From Coleophoma eucalyptorum (Eukaryota; Ascomycota; Leotiomycetes; Helotiales; Dermateaceae): a stretch of DNA of 64,000 bases. Location of the stretch: NCBI GenBank assembly GCA_026120035.1, contig JALRME010000009.1:248001-312000 (forward strand), written 5' to 3'. Made by a program: the position numbers and the translations under genes. This document shows, piece after piece, positions 1 through 11,018 of the stretch. The notes under the pieces were generated by a model, which saw only the letters and a list, made by a program, of their open reading frames with translations, had not been told where the DNA came from and searched no databases. Each line of letters begins with the position of its first letter. Position 1 is the first letter of the stretch.

Positions 1-2042
1 TAAGCTGTGTGCTCATTCCTATAGAACTTAAATATACCTCGCATTCAGGATGTTCATCAGCTGCTCTAAGTTAGTCACAACTTCCCACAGTTTATAGTGG
101 TAAGAAACTTACCAAAGTCTATTGCCCAAATACCCGTTCCGGTACCCTTTCCAACAAGTTAGTTTTGATGGTAATATATCTGATATCATGCTTACAGCAT
201 CTAAAACACGATGAAGCTTATGTTCCTTGCCGGCAGGGCACAGATGCAACTTATTGTTGAAAGTCAAGCCAAACAAGTGGTGTTGAAGGTCTATTGTCCT
301 TAGCTGCAACTTCTGTCTATTGATTTTAAGCTTGCACTTACCAAGACGATCTTTCTCAAACTAAAAAGAGCGAAAGGTTGTTAGTCAAAAATAACTATTA
401 AATAACAACCTTTCTCGTACCTCATCATTCGGCAGAAGGTAATCCTCTTAAACATGTCAGCATCTTCCAATGGCTGCTTAGAATGGGACCCATACTCTCT
501 TCTTTGAATTTATGGTAAGTTCTTCCATTCTCTTCTCTGTGTTTTCGAATGCTTTCTGCAATGCTCGTAGTTGAAGTTGCAATACTCGACTACCTGAAAG
601 TCAGACTAATTTCAGTGTCACTTAGTTGCAGAGTTTACTCACGCTCCCTAGAGCGGAGTCCGCATCAATCCAGTCATCTGCCTATTCCCATGTTAAATCA
701 CTGCAAGTCATATAATAAAAGGTAGTGTAACGCACTTCTGCCACTAATGGAGTGTCTGCTAGTATCGGGTTATCCGCCATCCTTTCAAAAAGATTTAGTT
801 CAGGATCGGGTTTGCTTAGAATCCGACGAAGATTTAGGAAGAAGCTACAGAATATTGGCAGAAACTCTTGATTTTTAACACTGCTGGCAGCTTCTTCCTC
901 AGAAACCCAAAGTCATGACCACAGACGGATTCGCTCTCGTACCTAAACGTCTGCTGCAAGCCAGTAAATTAGGAAGGTGTACGCACTGCTCAGTTCTTGG
1001 TATGGACTCAACTCCGTGAGCTTGTGCCACTTCCAGCGGCGCCGAAAGAACATACATAAGGTTGGACACCAATTGGCTGTTAATTCGCAAATTAACATGC
1101 CGAGGAGACGAAAGCATGTCTGAATGGTCTATAATTGCAGGGAGAATAGGATAACAGTGTGCAGAGTGGCCTGTTATCCCTCGCTTATTACAATTGCTAC
1201 TGGGAAGAGACAGGACCTGGTGGTCTTATCTTGCTTGAAGAGTGCGGTGGATGCATAAAACGTTCTAGGGTCGGAATCAACCTAGTTTATGTTAGTCAAT
1301 TCATTTTTCCAGAACTCCATTTGCTCCTACCAAAGAAGCGAATTGCATGTTGTTTTTGTGAGTGGTGGCTGCAAGACTTAATTTTAACCATTGTTTCTTC
1401 ATCATAAGAATTAAAAATTCAATCCTATAATCGAAAGTTCATTATCCCATACTCTTTCTTTCCCAAGAGAAGGAAGTATGGATGGCCTCACCTGATATCA
1501 ATCACACCCTCACATAATCACAAATCAAACATCCAAAGTATCCTAGTGGCAATGTGTGGAATCAATTGATAAGTCGAATACTAACTAGTGCATGACACAC
1601 GTCCAACATAGCTGCTAGGCGGGCAATCATGACAAAACTACATAAACTTCAATTAATTGAGGTGAGGTCAGATGAAGACGTCAAAGCACCAACTTTTCCT
1701 GAAATAATAATTACTTTCTACGATGTAGCATGCCAGCAAAGCTCCTTCGGTATCTTTGGGGACATGAGAATAATCCATTGATGGCCAGAAGGGGATGGAA
1801 ACGCTGCACTGTCGCCCCTCGAATGGATTTCCCCTTCCGTCAACTGACAGTCATGTTTGTTGGTTGTTTACAGTTACCTCGGTAGCTCACACGGGTTTAA
1901 AAATACTGGTATTTCGTTATACAAGGCAACTGGCAAAAGCCAGCAAGAATCTTCCAGTTGCATTATGATGTCTAGAATACACGTGCGGCAAAATACGACG
2001 CATAGAATCTAGTATTGAACCACTCCATTGCCCCAGCCAACC
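1..2042. other. No recognisable gene
   Basis: This AT-rich stretch holds only short open frames of at most about 80 codons, on both strands, and none resembles a known family or joins to another frame by plausible splice sites. No tRNA, tandem repeat or transposon end was seen. The last few hundred bases probably contain the 3' untranslated region of the proteasome gene that ends at 2043 on the minus strand. Confidence 0.5.
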
Positions 2043-3604
2043 TTACAAGTACAGACCCTCGGGTTCGCCCTCGCTCTTTGTCTTCAGGACTCTCTCCCTG
2101 GCAGCACGGAAGTCGGCCATCTGGACTCTCATTCTTCGCTCACGAAGTGCCATGAGACCAGCTTCCGAGCAAATAGCCTTGATATCTGCACCAGAGAGAT
2201 CGTCCTTCTGAGTGATGAACTCCTCAAGGTCAACATCCTCATTCAAGGACATTTTGGAAGTGTGCAGGGTGAAGATCTTGCGCTTGGTATGTTGGTCGGG
2301 ATTTTCGAACAAAATCTTACGATCAATACGTCCAGGTCGAATCAAGGCCGGATCAAGAGTGTCGATCTTGTTCGTGGCCATAATGACCTTAACGTCACCA
2401 CGGTCATCAAAACCATCCAGTTGGTTCAAAAGTTCCAACATGGTTCGCTGGATCTCCCTCTCACCTCCAGATGTAGATTCATATCGCTTCGTACCAATGG
2501 CATCAATCTCATCAATGAATACAATGGAAGGAGCGTTTTCGGCAGCAACCTGAATTTGTTAGCGTGGTGTTCTGTGGCCGAGATGTGTTTAAAAAATACC
2601 TGGAATAGCTGTCTGACGAGTCGGGGACCGTCACCCAGATATTTCTGAATCAACTCAGAACCTACTATACGCAAGAAAGTCGCACTTGTTTGATTTGCAA
2701 CAGCCTTGGCAAGTAAGGTCTTTCCAGTACCTGGGGCACCGTAAAGAATGACTCCCTTGGGTGGCTTAATTCCCATCTCCTCATACAGTTCTGGATGTAG
2801 GAGTGGCAGTTCCACTGACTCTCGTACTTCCTGGATCTGTGACTCCAGACCACCGATATCTGCGTAGGACTCCGTGGGTGCTTTGTCGAGCTTCATCACG
2901 GAAACAAGAGGGTCGGTATCATCGGTCAGAACACCAACGATGGAGACTGACTTGTGGTGCAGTAACACGCTGGCGCCAGGTTCTAACAAATCCTTATCGA
3001 CAAACGACATGATCGAGACATAGTATTCTGGACCAGTGGTGCTTGAGACAATGGCATGGTCATCATCAATCATTTCCTCCAAGGTGCCTACTCCCATTGG
3101 ACTTCCACGCATATCATCGACACGCCCTCTCTCATCCGCATTTCGGTCAACGGCATCAGAATCTCCTCCCGCTGTCGCAGGAGCTCCAACTCCTTCTTTT
3201 GCAGCCTTTGCCTTTCTTAAGCGTTCCTGATTCTCGACATATTCCTCTTCCAGTAGTAGGTGATCGTGAATTCGTTGCATTCGAAGGTATCTCAACTTGC
3301 ATCGTGATGTTGGGTAGACGGCTGGGAGCTTGGCTGAGGCGTTGGGTCCTGCAGCCTTGCGCTTCTTTCTCCCGATGCGGGTTGTTGGTCGTGGAGGTGG
3401 CTCGTACTTTGGCTTCTCCTTCTGTTAATCGATCAGTTAACAAATTGTGCCAGTGTAAACAGAAGAGTGGTGACCATACTTTCTTGTCCTTCTCATCTTT
3501 GTTATCGCCTCCTTGGCCATTGCCTCCCAGGCCAGATTGTTGATTTCCCTATGCACTGTCAGATGCAATATGCCTGGAGCGATGTATTAATAAGAGCTTA
3601 CCAT
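2043..3604 (-). CDS. RPT2: 26S proteasome regulatory ATPase subunit 4 (Rpt2)
   Basis: AAA ATPase of the 19S regulatory particle base, which unfolds ubiquitinated substrates and opens the 20S gate. Four exons are inferred: 3604-3602 (the ATG alone), 3548-3480, 3421-2600 and 2549-2043, giving 466 residues, close to the family size. Visible features are an N-terminal MGNQQSG myristoylation-type sequence, a basic segment, the OB region, Walker A GAPGTGKT (about 252-259), Walker B FIDEID (about 309-314), the arginine-finger region RPGRIDRKI, and a C-terminal LYL that fits the HbYX gate-opening motif. The start rests on the first intron: GTAAGC directly follows ATG, and the acceptor TAG is followed by GGA AAT CAA, which restores Met-Gly. 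It is divergent from a ubiquitin-conjugating enzyme gene at 4340. The identification is very secure; only the one-codon first exon is inferred. Confidence 0.95.
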
Positions 3605-4339
3605 CTTGTATCCAACAGTCTCAAAAGTTGGTTAATGCGTATCTACTAGGGAATCGTTGAGAATGACCTACTCGGCCAAGGTGATGATTCTCGTTGAGCT
3701 GATGGAAGAGGGAATGTTGTTTGTAATGGAGATAGCTCCTTGGAGTCGTGAGCTTGAAGGCGACAACAGCCGCGTATCTCTTAGCGCAGATCACGGCCCG
3801 ACTCTCTTACGGCACGTGATACTGCGTCAGATTTCGAGGCAATGCTTCACCTCACCACATCACTTTGCAGGAAGAACCCCTCTCGGTCACTGCAAGACAA
3901 TATTGCAAAGCAATACCTTGAAGTGGACAGTAGATTAAGGATTCTCTTCCCCTGGGAGATCCATAAATCAGTTTCTTACTTGTCTATATAACACAGAGAA
4001 GCTTTAAGAACAAATCCCAGAACCCTCGACCCCACCATTCCAGTCGAGACAGCTTCGACGACATTACAATAAATCTGCGAACACTGTGATCTCAGACTTT
4101 GCGACTTACATTTCGCAGTTCAGAACATATTCTCTCACTTGCATACGACACCAAATAGTAGTGATCTCCCTTAAGCTGCTGAAGTTCGAACCTGATCTGC
4201 GCTTCTGGTATGTATTGAATTACTGGGCTCGCACCAACGAGGAGACACGCTGACAGTCTCCAAGTACTCTTTGCATCTATTGAACCCTTTTCTATCACGA
4301 ACATCACTGCCCTGCACGACATATCATACCATTCGCAGA
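3605..4339. promoter_or_regulatory. Divergent promoter region between RPT2 and the E2 gene
   Basis: This 735-bp spacer separates two head-to-head genes of the ubiquitin-proteasome pathway and must hold both promoters and 5' leaders. I looked for the yeast proteasome element GGTGGCAAA on both strands and did not see it. Short open frames here have no recognisable homology. Confidence 0.5.
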
Positions 4340-5160
4340 ATGGCTTCCAATCGTTTGCGACGAGTTGGCAAGGAACTCGCGGATATTCAGAAGGATAGCA
4401 ATTCAAGCATCAGCTGCCAGCCTGCAAGTGGATCTGATATAACACACCTGCACGCATCATTCCCCGGGCCTCCAGATACGCCATATGAGGGGGGAACCTA
4501 TATTGTGGACGTCAAGATTCCAAATGAGTATCCTTTCAAACCTCCGGTCATGTTCTTCTTGACGAAGCTATGGCATCCAAATGTCAGCAGTCAAACGGTG
4601 AGCAGCTTCTTTGGTTCTATGGGCTTTTCTAATATATCAGGGTGCAATTTGTCTGGATACTCTTGGATCTGCCTGGTCACCAGTTTTAACGATTAAGTCA
4701 GCCCTACTCTCCCTTCAGTCACTCCTTAGCACTCCCGAGCCCAAGGATCCCCAGGACGCTGAAGTTGCAACTATGCTCATGAACAAGCCCGATGAGTTCC
4801 ACCGCGTTGCCAGAGATTGGGCCGTGAAATACGCAGGAGCTCCAAAGACAACTTCATGGAACCCAAGCGTTCAGACACCAAGTACTACCCAAACGAAAAA
4901 GTCCCGCGAGGAGGAGCTGCAGGAGCAGGCTGCACGGTAATAAAACTCCGCAGGTTCTTTTACAAGTATGCTAAAACCCTTCTAGATACCAAGGCTACAA
5001 CAAAGACCTCATTGATCGTTTCGTTATCATGGGATTTGACGTCGATCGAGTTGTGGAAGCATTCAACTATGTGCAAATTGATCGCAATGATGGCATGGAT
5101 TATGAACTCGAAGAGGCATATATGGGTGACATAACCGCAAGGTTGCTTGGAGAGCCATAA
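4340..5160 (+). CDS. UBC1: Ubiquitin-conjugating enzyme E2 with UBA domain (Ubc1/UBE2K type)
   Basis: Class II E2 that receives ubiquitin from E1 as a thioester and passes it on, typically extending K48 chains. The exons 4340-4597, 4641-4936 and 4986-5160 give 242 residues. The UBC fold covers roughly residues 1-150: HLHASFPGPPDTPYEGG precedes the active-site block, with catalytic Cys90 in TGAICLDTLGSAWSP. The first intron lies just before that block (T|GAICLD). After a Thr/Ser/Lys-rich linker, a C-terminal UBA domain follows from about residue 198 (YNKDLIDRFVIMGFDVDRVVEAF). That E2-linker-UBA layout is diagnostic of yeast Ubc1 and human UBE2K. The start is the first ATG giving MASNRLRRVGKEL, which matches family N-termini. 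Confidence 0.94.
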
Positions 5161-5863
5161 TCTCTATGGTCTTTGGCATATCGGCGATCAGGTGGGTCTT
5201 GCATGCGATCGGCGTGGCTTTGCTTTGGGCGGATCATGATAAATGGCATGGAAACGGACATGGGAGTCTGGGGTTTGTGTATTGCATTGCATTTCTGCAG
5301 TTATTCCAAGCGCTAGGATCTTGAATGAACAAGATTTGCTGGCTTGAGAAACAGACCTCCAAAATTAGTTTTTCATAAGCGACGGGAACTTGATCTTTAC
5401 CCACTGAAACGCTGGTTTTTGATGTTTAACTAGTCATACTAGCTTAAATATGCCCTTCTTAGAAATTATGACTTCAGCTAAGTTACGACAAACAGCTTGG
5501 TTACGGCAGCGTTTAGTAGGCCTTTTGAATGATTGCGAGCACCTCGGAACGTGCTTCCACGACCTCACTCCTTGTCTTCCATTTCCCACACATATTTGTC
5601 ACTAGTCAGACCCTTTCCCATGGTAGTAGACTCCACCTTGAATGGTCAGAGTGAACAGCTCAAGTGGTTTTAGTTATGAAACTGCAATTTTCGCGCTCAA
5701 CGTATTCATCGTTGATTTTCAAGCTTGGAAAGAACGTTCTGCTAACTATCGAGGGTTGCTATTCCAATAAATTGAAGCTCCTCTCAGTTCCAGATCAAGT
5801 TGTATCACAAAGATCACAAATTACTAATAGAAGGGTATTATTCTCTTGCACTACCCATACACT
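5161..5863. other. Intergenic region between convergent genes
   Basis: About 700 bp separate the stop codons of the E2 gene (plus) and the P450 gene (minus). The region presumably holds both 3' ends. No coding signal, RNA gene or repeat was recognised. Confidence 0.5.
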
Positions 5864-7806
5864 TCAGGTCTGCTGATAGCCACTCAGCCCAAGCCTCCCT
5901 TCTCGTTTGCTAAACACAATTTTAAGCGGTTTCAAGGTGGTTGTGAAAGTGTCCAGAGCCTCTCTATCGAATGCAATCCCGTCCTCACTAGGAGCAAATT
6001 GTAGGTCAAAATTCAAAGCTATTCGCGAGATGATGCTACGAAGTTGCATCAAGGCGAGATTCTTGCCAATGCAACCATATACACCTTATGGTATAGGTCA
6101 GTGTGCATACTCCAATTGATGTCCTTGAAACACTTTTAAAGATTGGGTTGGAAACGTACCGAGAGAGAATGGTGCATAAGCTGCTTTGTCCATTATCAAT
6201 TTTGAATCCTCCATCCACCTCTCAGGTATGAAGTCTACAGGATCTTGGAAATATCGAGCGTCTTGTTGAATAGCCTGGGCAGGAACAATGACGATCGTAT
6301 CACCAGGAATGTAGACCTCGTCAACCTGCAGACCTTCCGCAGGAGTAACCCTTTGCAAGCCACTAAGTATGGGAGGTTTCAAACGCAGAGTCTCGTTTAT
6401 TATACCTTCTAAGAATGGGATTGCTTTGACCTTTTCGTACGTGAAGGTCGAATCTCCTTCGGGGAAGGTTTGATCCAGTATTGTTTGGAGTTTCTTGAAG
6501 GTGGCAGGGTGCTTAGTCAAGTAGTACAAACAGTTTGCAAGGACTGTTGCAGTAGTGTCGGAGCCAGCAATTATGATGAGTCTACTATCCTCCATTAAGG
6601 CCTGGTGTCCTGGTGAAGCTGAGGCCTCGCCTGCGAACTTGGCTTTGAGCAGCCAGGAGAAGATATCAGATGGATCTTTTGCAGGATCAAAGACCTTAAG
6701 GCGCTGTCAACCAACTTGGACTAAACAGCTTGCGTCTGGCTAACTTACCTTTTCTTTTTGCTCGGCTTGTTCAGCACACCATTGTGTGAACTTTTCATAA
6801 CTGCCAGCAAGACCAGGAATTGCACCAAGCATATGAAGAAGCCATGGGATAGAGCTCAAGATGCCGAGGACCGTCATTTGATCATGCAATCCCTTGATTG
6901 CAGAATGCTCTGCGCCATCATCCAGCATACGAAATTCTTTTCCAAATCCGACCACGCCCATTGTATCAAAGGTGAAAAACATACTCCACTGTGTGATATT
7001 CACTGGCTTGCCAGCAAATTCTCTCATTCTTGACATAAAGAGGTCAGTCTTTGAGCCGATTCGAGCCTCATAAGAACTCAACGCTGAAGGCTTAATTAGT
7101 GATAGAATTCTATTTCTAGTAACTTCAAACCAACCTTTGACACTAAATCCTCGGTCCCAAGCTCGCCGTCTTCGCTTGTGGTCTTCAAAGTCTCGACTTG
7201 AGTTCAAAGAACATCTTTTGACATCATCAGAAACCTGACTGTACCAGGTCGACCTTCGACATTCAGTCTGAGGTCCATAAATAGCCGGCAGGGCTGATGC
7301 TCTCATAATCGAGATTTCACGAGGCCCTATGCGAGACTGTGTGAGGATGCTGTTGAACCTACTTGAAAGAACCCGTACTTACCAGTCCTCACAAAATCAC
7401 CATACTTTTCGTGCAACTTCCGGACTTCTAAATTGTACTGAATGTTCTTTGCTGCCAAAGTCGTTGCATGGAAGCGGGAGAGCTTTGCGAAGACCGGTCC
7501 AGGAAAGTTTCTAAGTCGATGAAAAAGGAGTCGGTAACATGCAATGCTTGTTGTAAGTCCTGTATTGAAAGCAATATCTGTCAACAGCATCTTCCCGATG
7601 GACGCAAGAATACTGTCGGAGCATCTTTGGTGAAGATATACTACTAAAGTGACCGATGCTCCAGAGTATACGGTAAGTAGTCTCCATATCATATAATCCA
7701 CCTCCTTGGTGCGGATACAGAGATGGAAAATCACGCCAAGTCCAAATGCCACCATACAAAGCACTTGGATATCTCCGTTAGTAATCTTGAGGATTATTTT
7801 ATCCAT
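5864..7806 (-). CDS. Cytochrome P450 monooxygenase, membrane-anchored
   Basis: Haem monooxygenase of the endoplasmic reticulum; the substrate cannot be read from sequence. Five exons (7806-7383, 7326-7135, 7083-6749, 6703-6160, 6084-5864) give 571 residues. The N-terminus is unusually long, with two to three hydrophobic segments before the proline hinge FPGPV, a layout seen in fungal P450s of the tryprostatin-hydroxylase type. The I-helix AGSDTTAT, the ExxR ETLR, the PERW region and the haem loop FSLGVYGCIG (Cys about 503) are present. The usual Arg of FxxGxRxCxG is a Tyr here. The acceptor of the second intron was chosen at 7084 because only that site keeps the frame and gives the expected RGFSVKALSSYEARI. 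The next genes to the right are a SAT4-like membrane protein and a second P450, so a role in secondary metabolism or detoxification is possible but not shown. Confidence 0.9.
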
Positions 7807-9021
7807 TATGGAACGTGACGATTAGTCTTGCTTCTCTGCAATAAATGCTCTCAAGATGAGAAACTTATATGGTATATGAAGTACCAAGAAAAGATTGAAA
7901 CGAGCTGAAAAGGAGCAACCATGGCAGTCCCTTATTCCTGGAAGTTAGCAGGAGATGAGCAGTGCCCAAAAAGCTACCATCTCTACCATGGGGCCATCGA
8001 TACGGAATCTCCCCACTTTTGATGCGGGAGCAGCCCTGGTTGGAGCTCGAGACCGTCCCCACCGCTACGTAAGAAATCCTTGCAATAAGCGACGAACCTA
8101 GAAACGCTTGTCTCCGGAACACTCATCCCCTTTGCATGGGGCTTTTAACGTCCTGTTTTCGAGCTTTCTGAGAGGCCCTGCATAATTTCCAAGTAATGAA
8201 TTGAGTATGGCAACCATTGTACTGGTCTGGTGGTGATTCCTTACTCGGCACACCCCTGTTGTGTTCAACTCTTGGATTCCTTAACAGGTGGGATTGGCCG
8301 GCGCCGACGCTCCAGTCTCTTATTTCTTTCAACGGCATTTGACACGATGTGGGTTTGCTGCATACTTCCACGTATGTTTCCCTGTGAAAACTGTTACAAT
8401 TTTCGACAGTTTTGCCAAAGCTTCTCACAAGATTTAAAAGCCAGAACTGTTATATTTCACTTAGAAGTAACAAGACATGAAAAGAAGGGCCTAAAGATTA
8501 AGTAAAAGACATGTTACCTCCCCCCGTGGCCCAAAAGTACGAATGCAGGATACGTGGCTGCCATAATGGGTCCCCAGTAGTTTGGGTGTAGCAAGCCTGG
8601 ATTGCTAGTACAGGGAAAACTAGAGGGAAGCTGCTGTGCCACCTTGCATATTAACTTGGGTGTTACTCGATTCTTAGTTTCACACATGGATTGTTCCTAT
8701 GTTCTCAACTATTAACGAAATGGCGATCGTCTCCATCAGGGTCCCCCAGATCATGCTTTTGGACTTCTAAGCAACAGAGTTCACGGACTGGCCTGCGACT
8801 GGAATATCACTGCCTTTTATGTTGAGAGCTTGCTGTGAATTATGGAATTTTGCTTCCGTTAGACGAGAGAGTACATACAAATAAATTCTGTCATGTATAA
8901 ACATCACCAGCTCGGTTGCCACTGGTTTACAATCTCGATAGACAAGCACTGTTCTGCTTCAGTTTTGTATTCTCTATAAACTTGTTCCAGCCACCATTCT
9001 CACCCACAGTTACATGCCAAG
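7807..9021. other. Intergenic region, divergent promoters
   Basis: This 1.2-kb spacer lies between the divergent P450 (minus) and SAT4-like (plus) genes. Open frames of up to about 100 codons on the minus strand (7865-8428) have no recognisable family features and look like chance. No repeat or RNA gene was seen. Confidence 0.5.
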
Positions 9022-10320
9022 ATGGTTGACCCGAACGAGAATCTGCAACCAGCAAGCTATGCTGTAGCAACGGCGATATTTATCCTTGGATTCATCTCCA
9101 TCATCCTGCGAGTGTATACACGAAAATATATTGTGAAAAGTTTCGGGTGGGATGATTGGGTGATGTTTTCAATCTTCGTAAGCACAAATTATCGTAAAAT
9201 TTAGATACTTACTCACAAGACTAGTTCTTTAACATCGGACAACAATCACTCCTATACATCTTTCTCTCTAGAGGGGCAGGATAGTAAGTAATTCTTAGCA
9301 ATTTTACAGTATTTTCATACTCACTGCAGGCTCTAGTCACATCGGCGTTGTTGCTGCAGATGATCTTGCCATACTCCCTACAGTAAGCAAATTCACTTCA
9401 TTGGAAGCAGACGCCATGAATCTAAGTCCAAGCAGATACTCTTTGTAGAGGAGATATATTATATCTTCATGCATTTCATTATCAAGACGTGTTTTTTGCT
9501 TTTCTACCTCCGCTTGTCGCCTGTAAAAAATTTCCAACGCATGGTACATGGAACAATAGCTATCAACACAGCTTGCACTGTAGCAATCTGGCTCCTTTAT
9601 TGCTTACAGTGCTTTCCCCTTGATGCATTCATGCATGCATCACTTTATCCAGACGCTAAGTGCTTGGATGTCTTGGTGACATATTTCGTTCCGGCATCTC
9701 TTGTAAGCACTCTAGATTTTTGAAATCAACAAAATACTAAGAAATACGCATAGAACATCTCCACCGACCTTCTCATCCTTTTCCTCCCAATCAGTACCCT
9801 TTGGAACCTTCAAGTCAACCTCAAACGAAAACTTGCTCTCTTGAGTGTCCTCGGATTTGGTGCAAGCTCAGTTCTCATCTCGATTTTGCGCCTGATAGTT
9901 CTCTGGCAGTTTTATTCGGACCCAGATTTCACATATATTCTCGGCAAGATGGTGATTATATCCGCACTAGAGATTGAGGTTGCGATCATTGCTGCAAATG
10001 TGCCAGCTATGCGAGCATTCTGGATCACCCACATACAAAATCGGTCACTCACTGGTAGTGGACGATCAGGAAATACTCATAGCTTGGTGGAACTTGGTAC
10101 CAAATCATCGGTATCAAGGGGTAAACCGAAGAGCACGAGGAATAAATTCAGTCTCTCAGGCCAGGCTGACGTAGACGGTGCGACTTCGAATAATTCGGAG
10201 GAACAGCTATTTGACACAAAGAAGAGTATACATGTCACGTCGTCAGTCGGAATGAGCTGGGCGGATACTAGTGGCCAGCCGAAACCTGTACAAAAAACAT
10301 ACTACCAGTTTGACAAGTGA
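9022..10320 (+). CDS. SAT4/rhodopsin-like fungal integral membrane protein
   Basis: Seven-helix membrane protein of the fungal-specific 'rhodopsin domain' (SAT4, DUF3328-unrelated) class, which includes Pth11-like receptors; this one has no CFEM domain at its N-terminus. Exons 9022-9177, 9225-9283, 9337-9382, 9436-9702 and 9754-10320 give 364 residues. Family signatures are visible: the first helix before a RVYTRKY loop, FGWDDWVM, the short GAGYHIG segment, a FVEEIYYIF-type helix start, Cys residues of the extracellular loop, and a final helix ending in VPAMRAFW. The cytoplasmic tail of about 110 residues is Ser/Thr-rich. In exon 3 the acceptor at 9336 is required, since the closer CAG would create a stop. 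The exon 4 acceptor is a tandem NAGNAG, so one Gln may be included or skipped. Members often sit beside secondary-metabolism genes; the ligand or function here is unknown. Confidence 0.85.
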
Positions 10321-11018
10321 CTGGAAATTCTTCAATTCTCGTACACTTCTGGATGGGCGACTTGGTAGCATGGTTGCCAGAATCAGATGCAGGGACTGGA
10401 AAGATTCTAAATTAAAATAATATGTTGTACCACACTCGTTCAAAACTTTGCCGTACAAACTCAACATTCCAACTGGAACAACTGGCACAACCCCGATTCT
10501 GAAATTTTCAGTACACTAGAATCAATGGGGGCAACTAGTCTTTGATTCAATACTCCTTTTTTCGTCCTACCGCAAAAACCTATACGCACAACCGTTTCCT
10601 GCACGGATGTATGTAAGTGTGATACCACTTTCAGAGGCGGACCATATGCAAAGCGAAGAAAGCAAAGCAACGGAGGAACCAGTCACTTGGATTCTATTCA
10701 TTGAGACCGATAGAATTGTCTTTCGATCAGAGTGTTGGAGTGCTACACCAGAGCTTGGATTGCGGCACAAGAATTGATCCCTGAGGTTGTCAATCCACTT
10801 CAGCGTCGCTACGGGCGGAGGACAAGGATATGAGGCGGAAGATCCACAGTGGGGATGCCGTTGCAATTGTACAATATACAATTTGAACGTGCATAGAGAT
10901 CAGCTCTACATTTTGCCAAACGTGTCCATTAATAAGGCGTTGTTGCCGGAAGCACAATCCAACAGGTCCGCCAAAGATGGAGAGATATCCGTGCCTATCA
11001 CCGTGCTGATGATGGTCA
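10321..11018. other. Intergenic region upstream of the second P450
   Basis: About 700 bp between two genes on the same strand. It should contain the 3' end of the SAT4-like gene and the promoter of the P450. Open frames here are short and do not splice convincingly into the downstream gene. Confidence 0.45.

Noticed and set aside
2212..3543. Plus-strand frames antisense to RPT2
   Set aside because: Shadows of the highly conserved proteasome ATPase exons.
7865..8428. Minus-strand frames of 85-101 codons upstream of the first P450
   Set aside because: No resemblance to known proteins and not spliceable into the P450 N-terminus, which already has a complete first exon.
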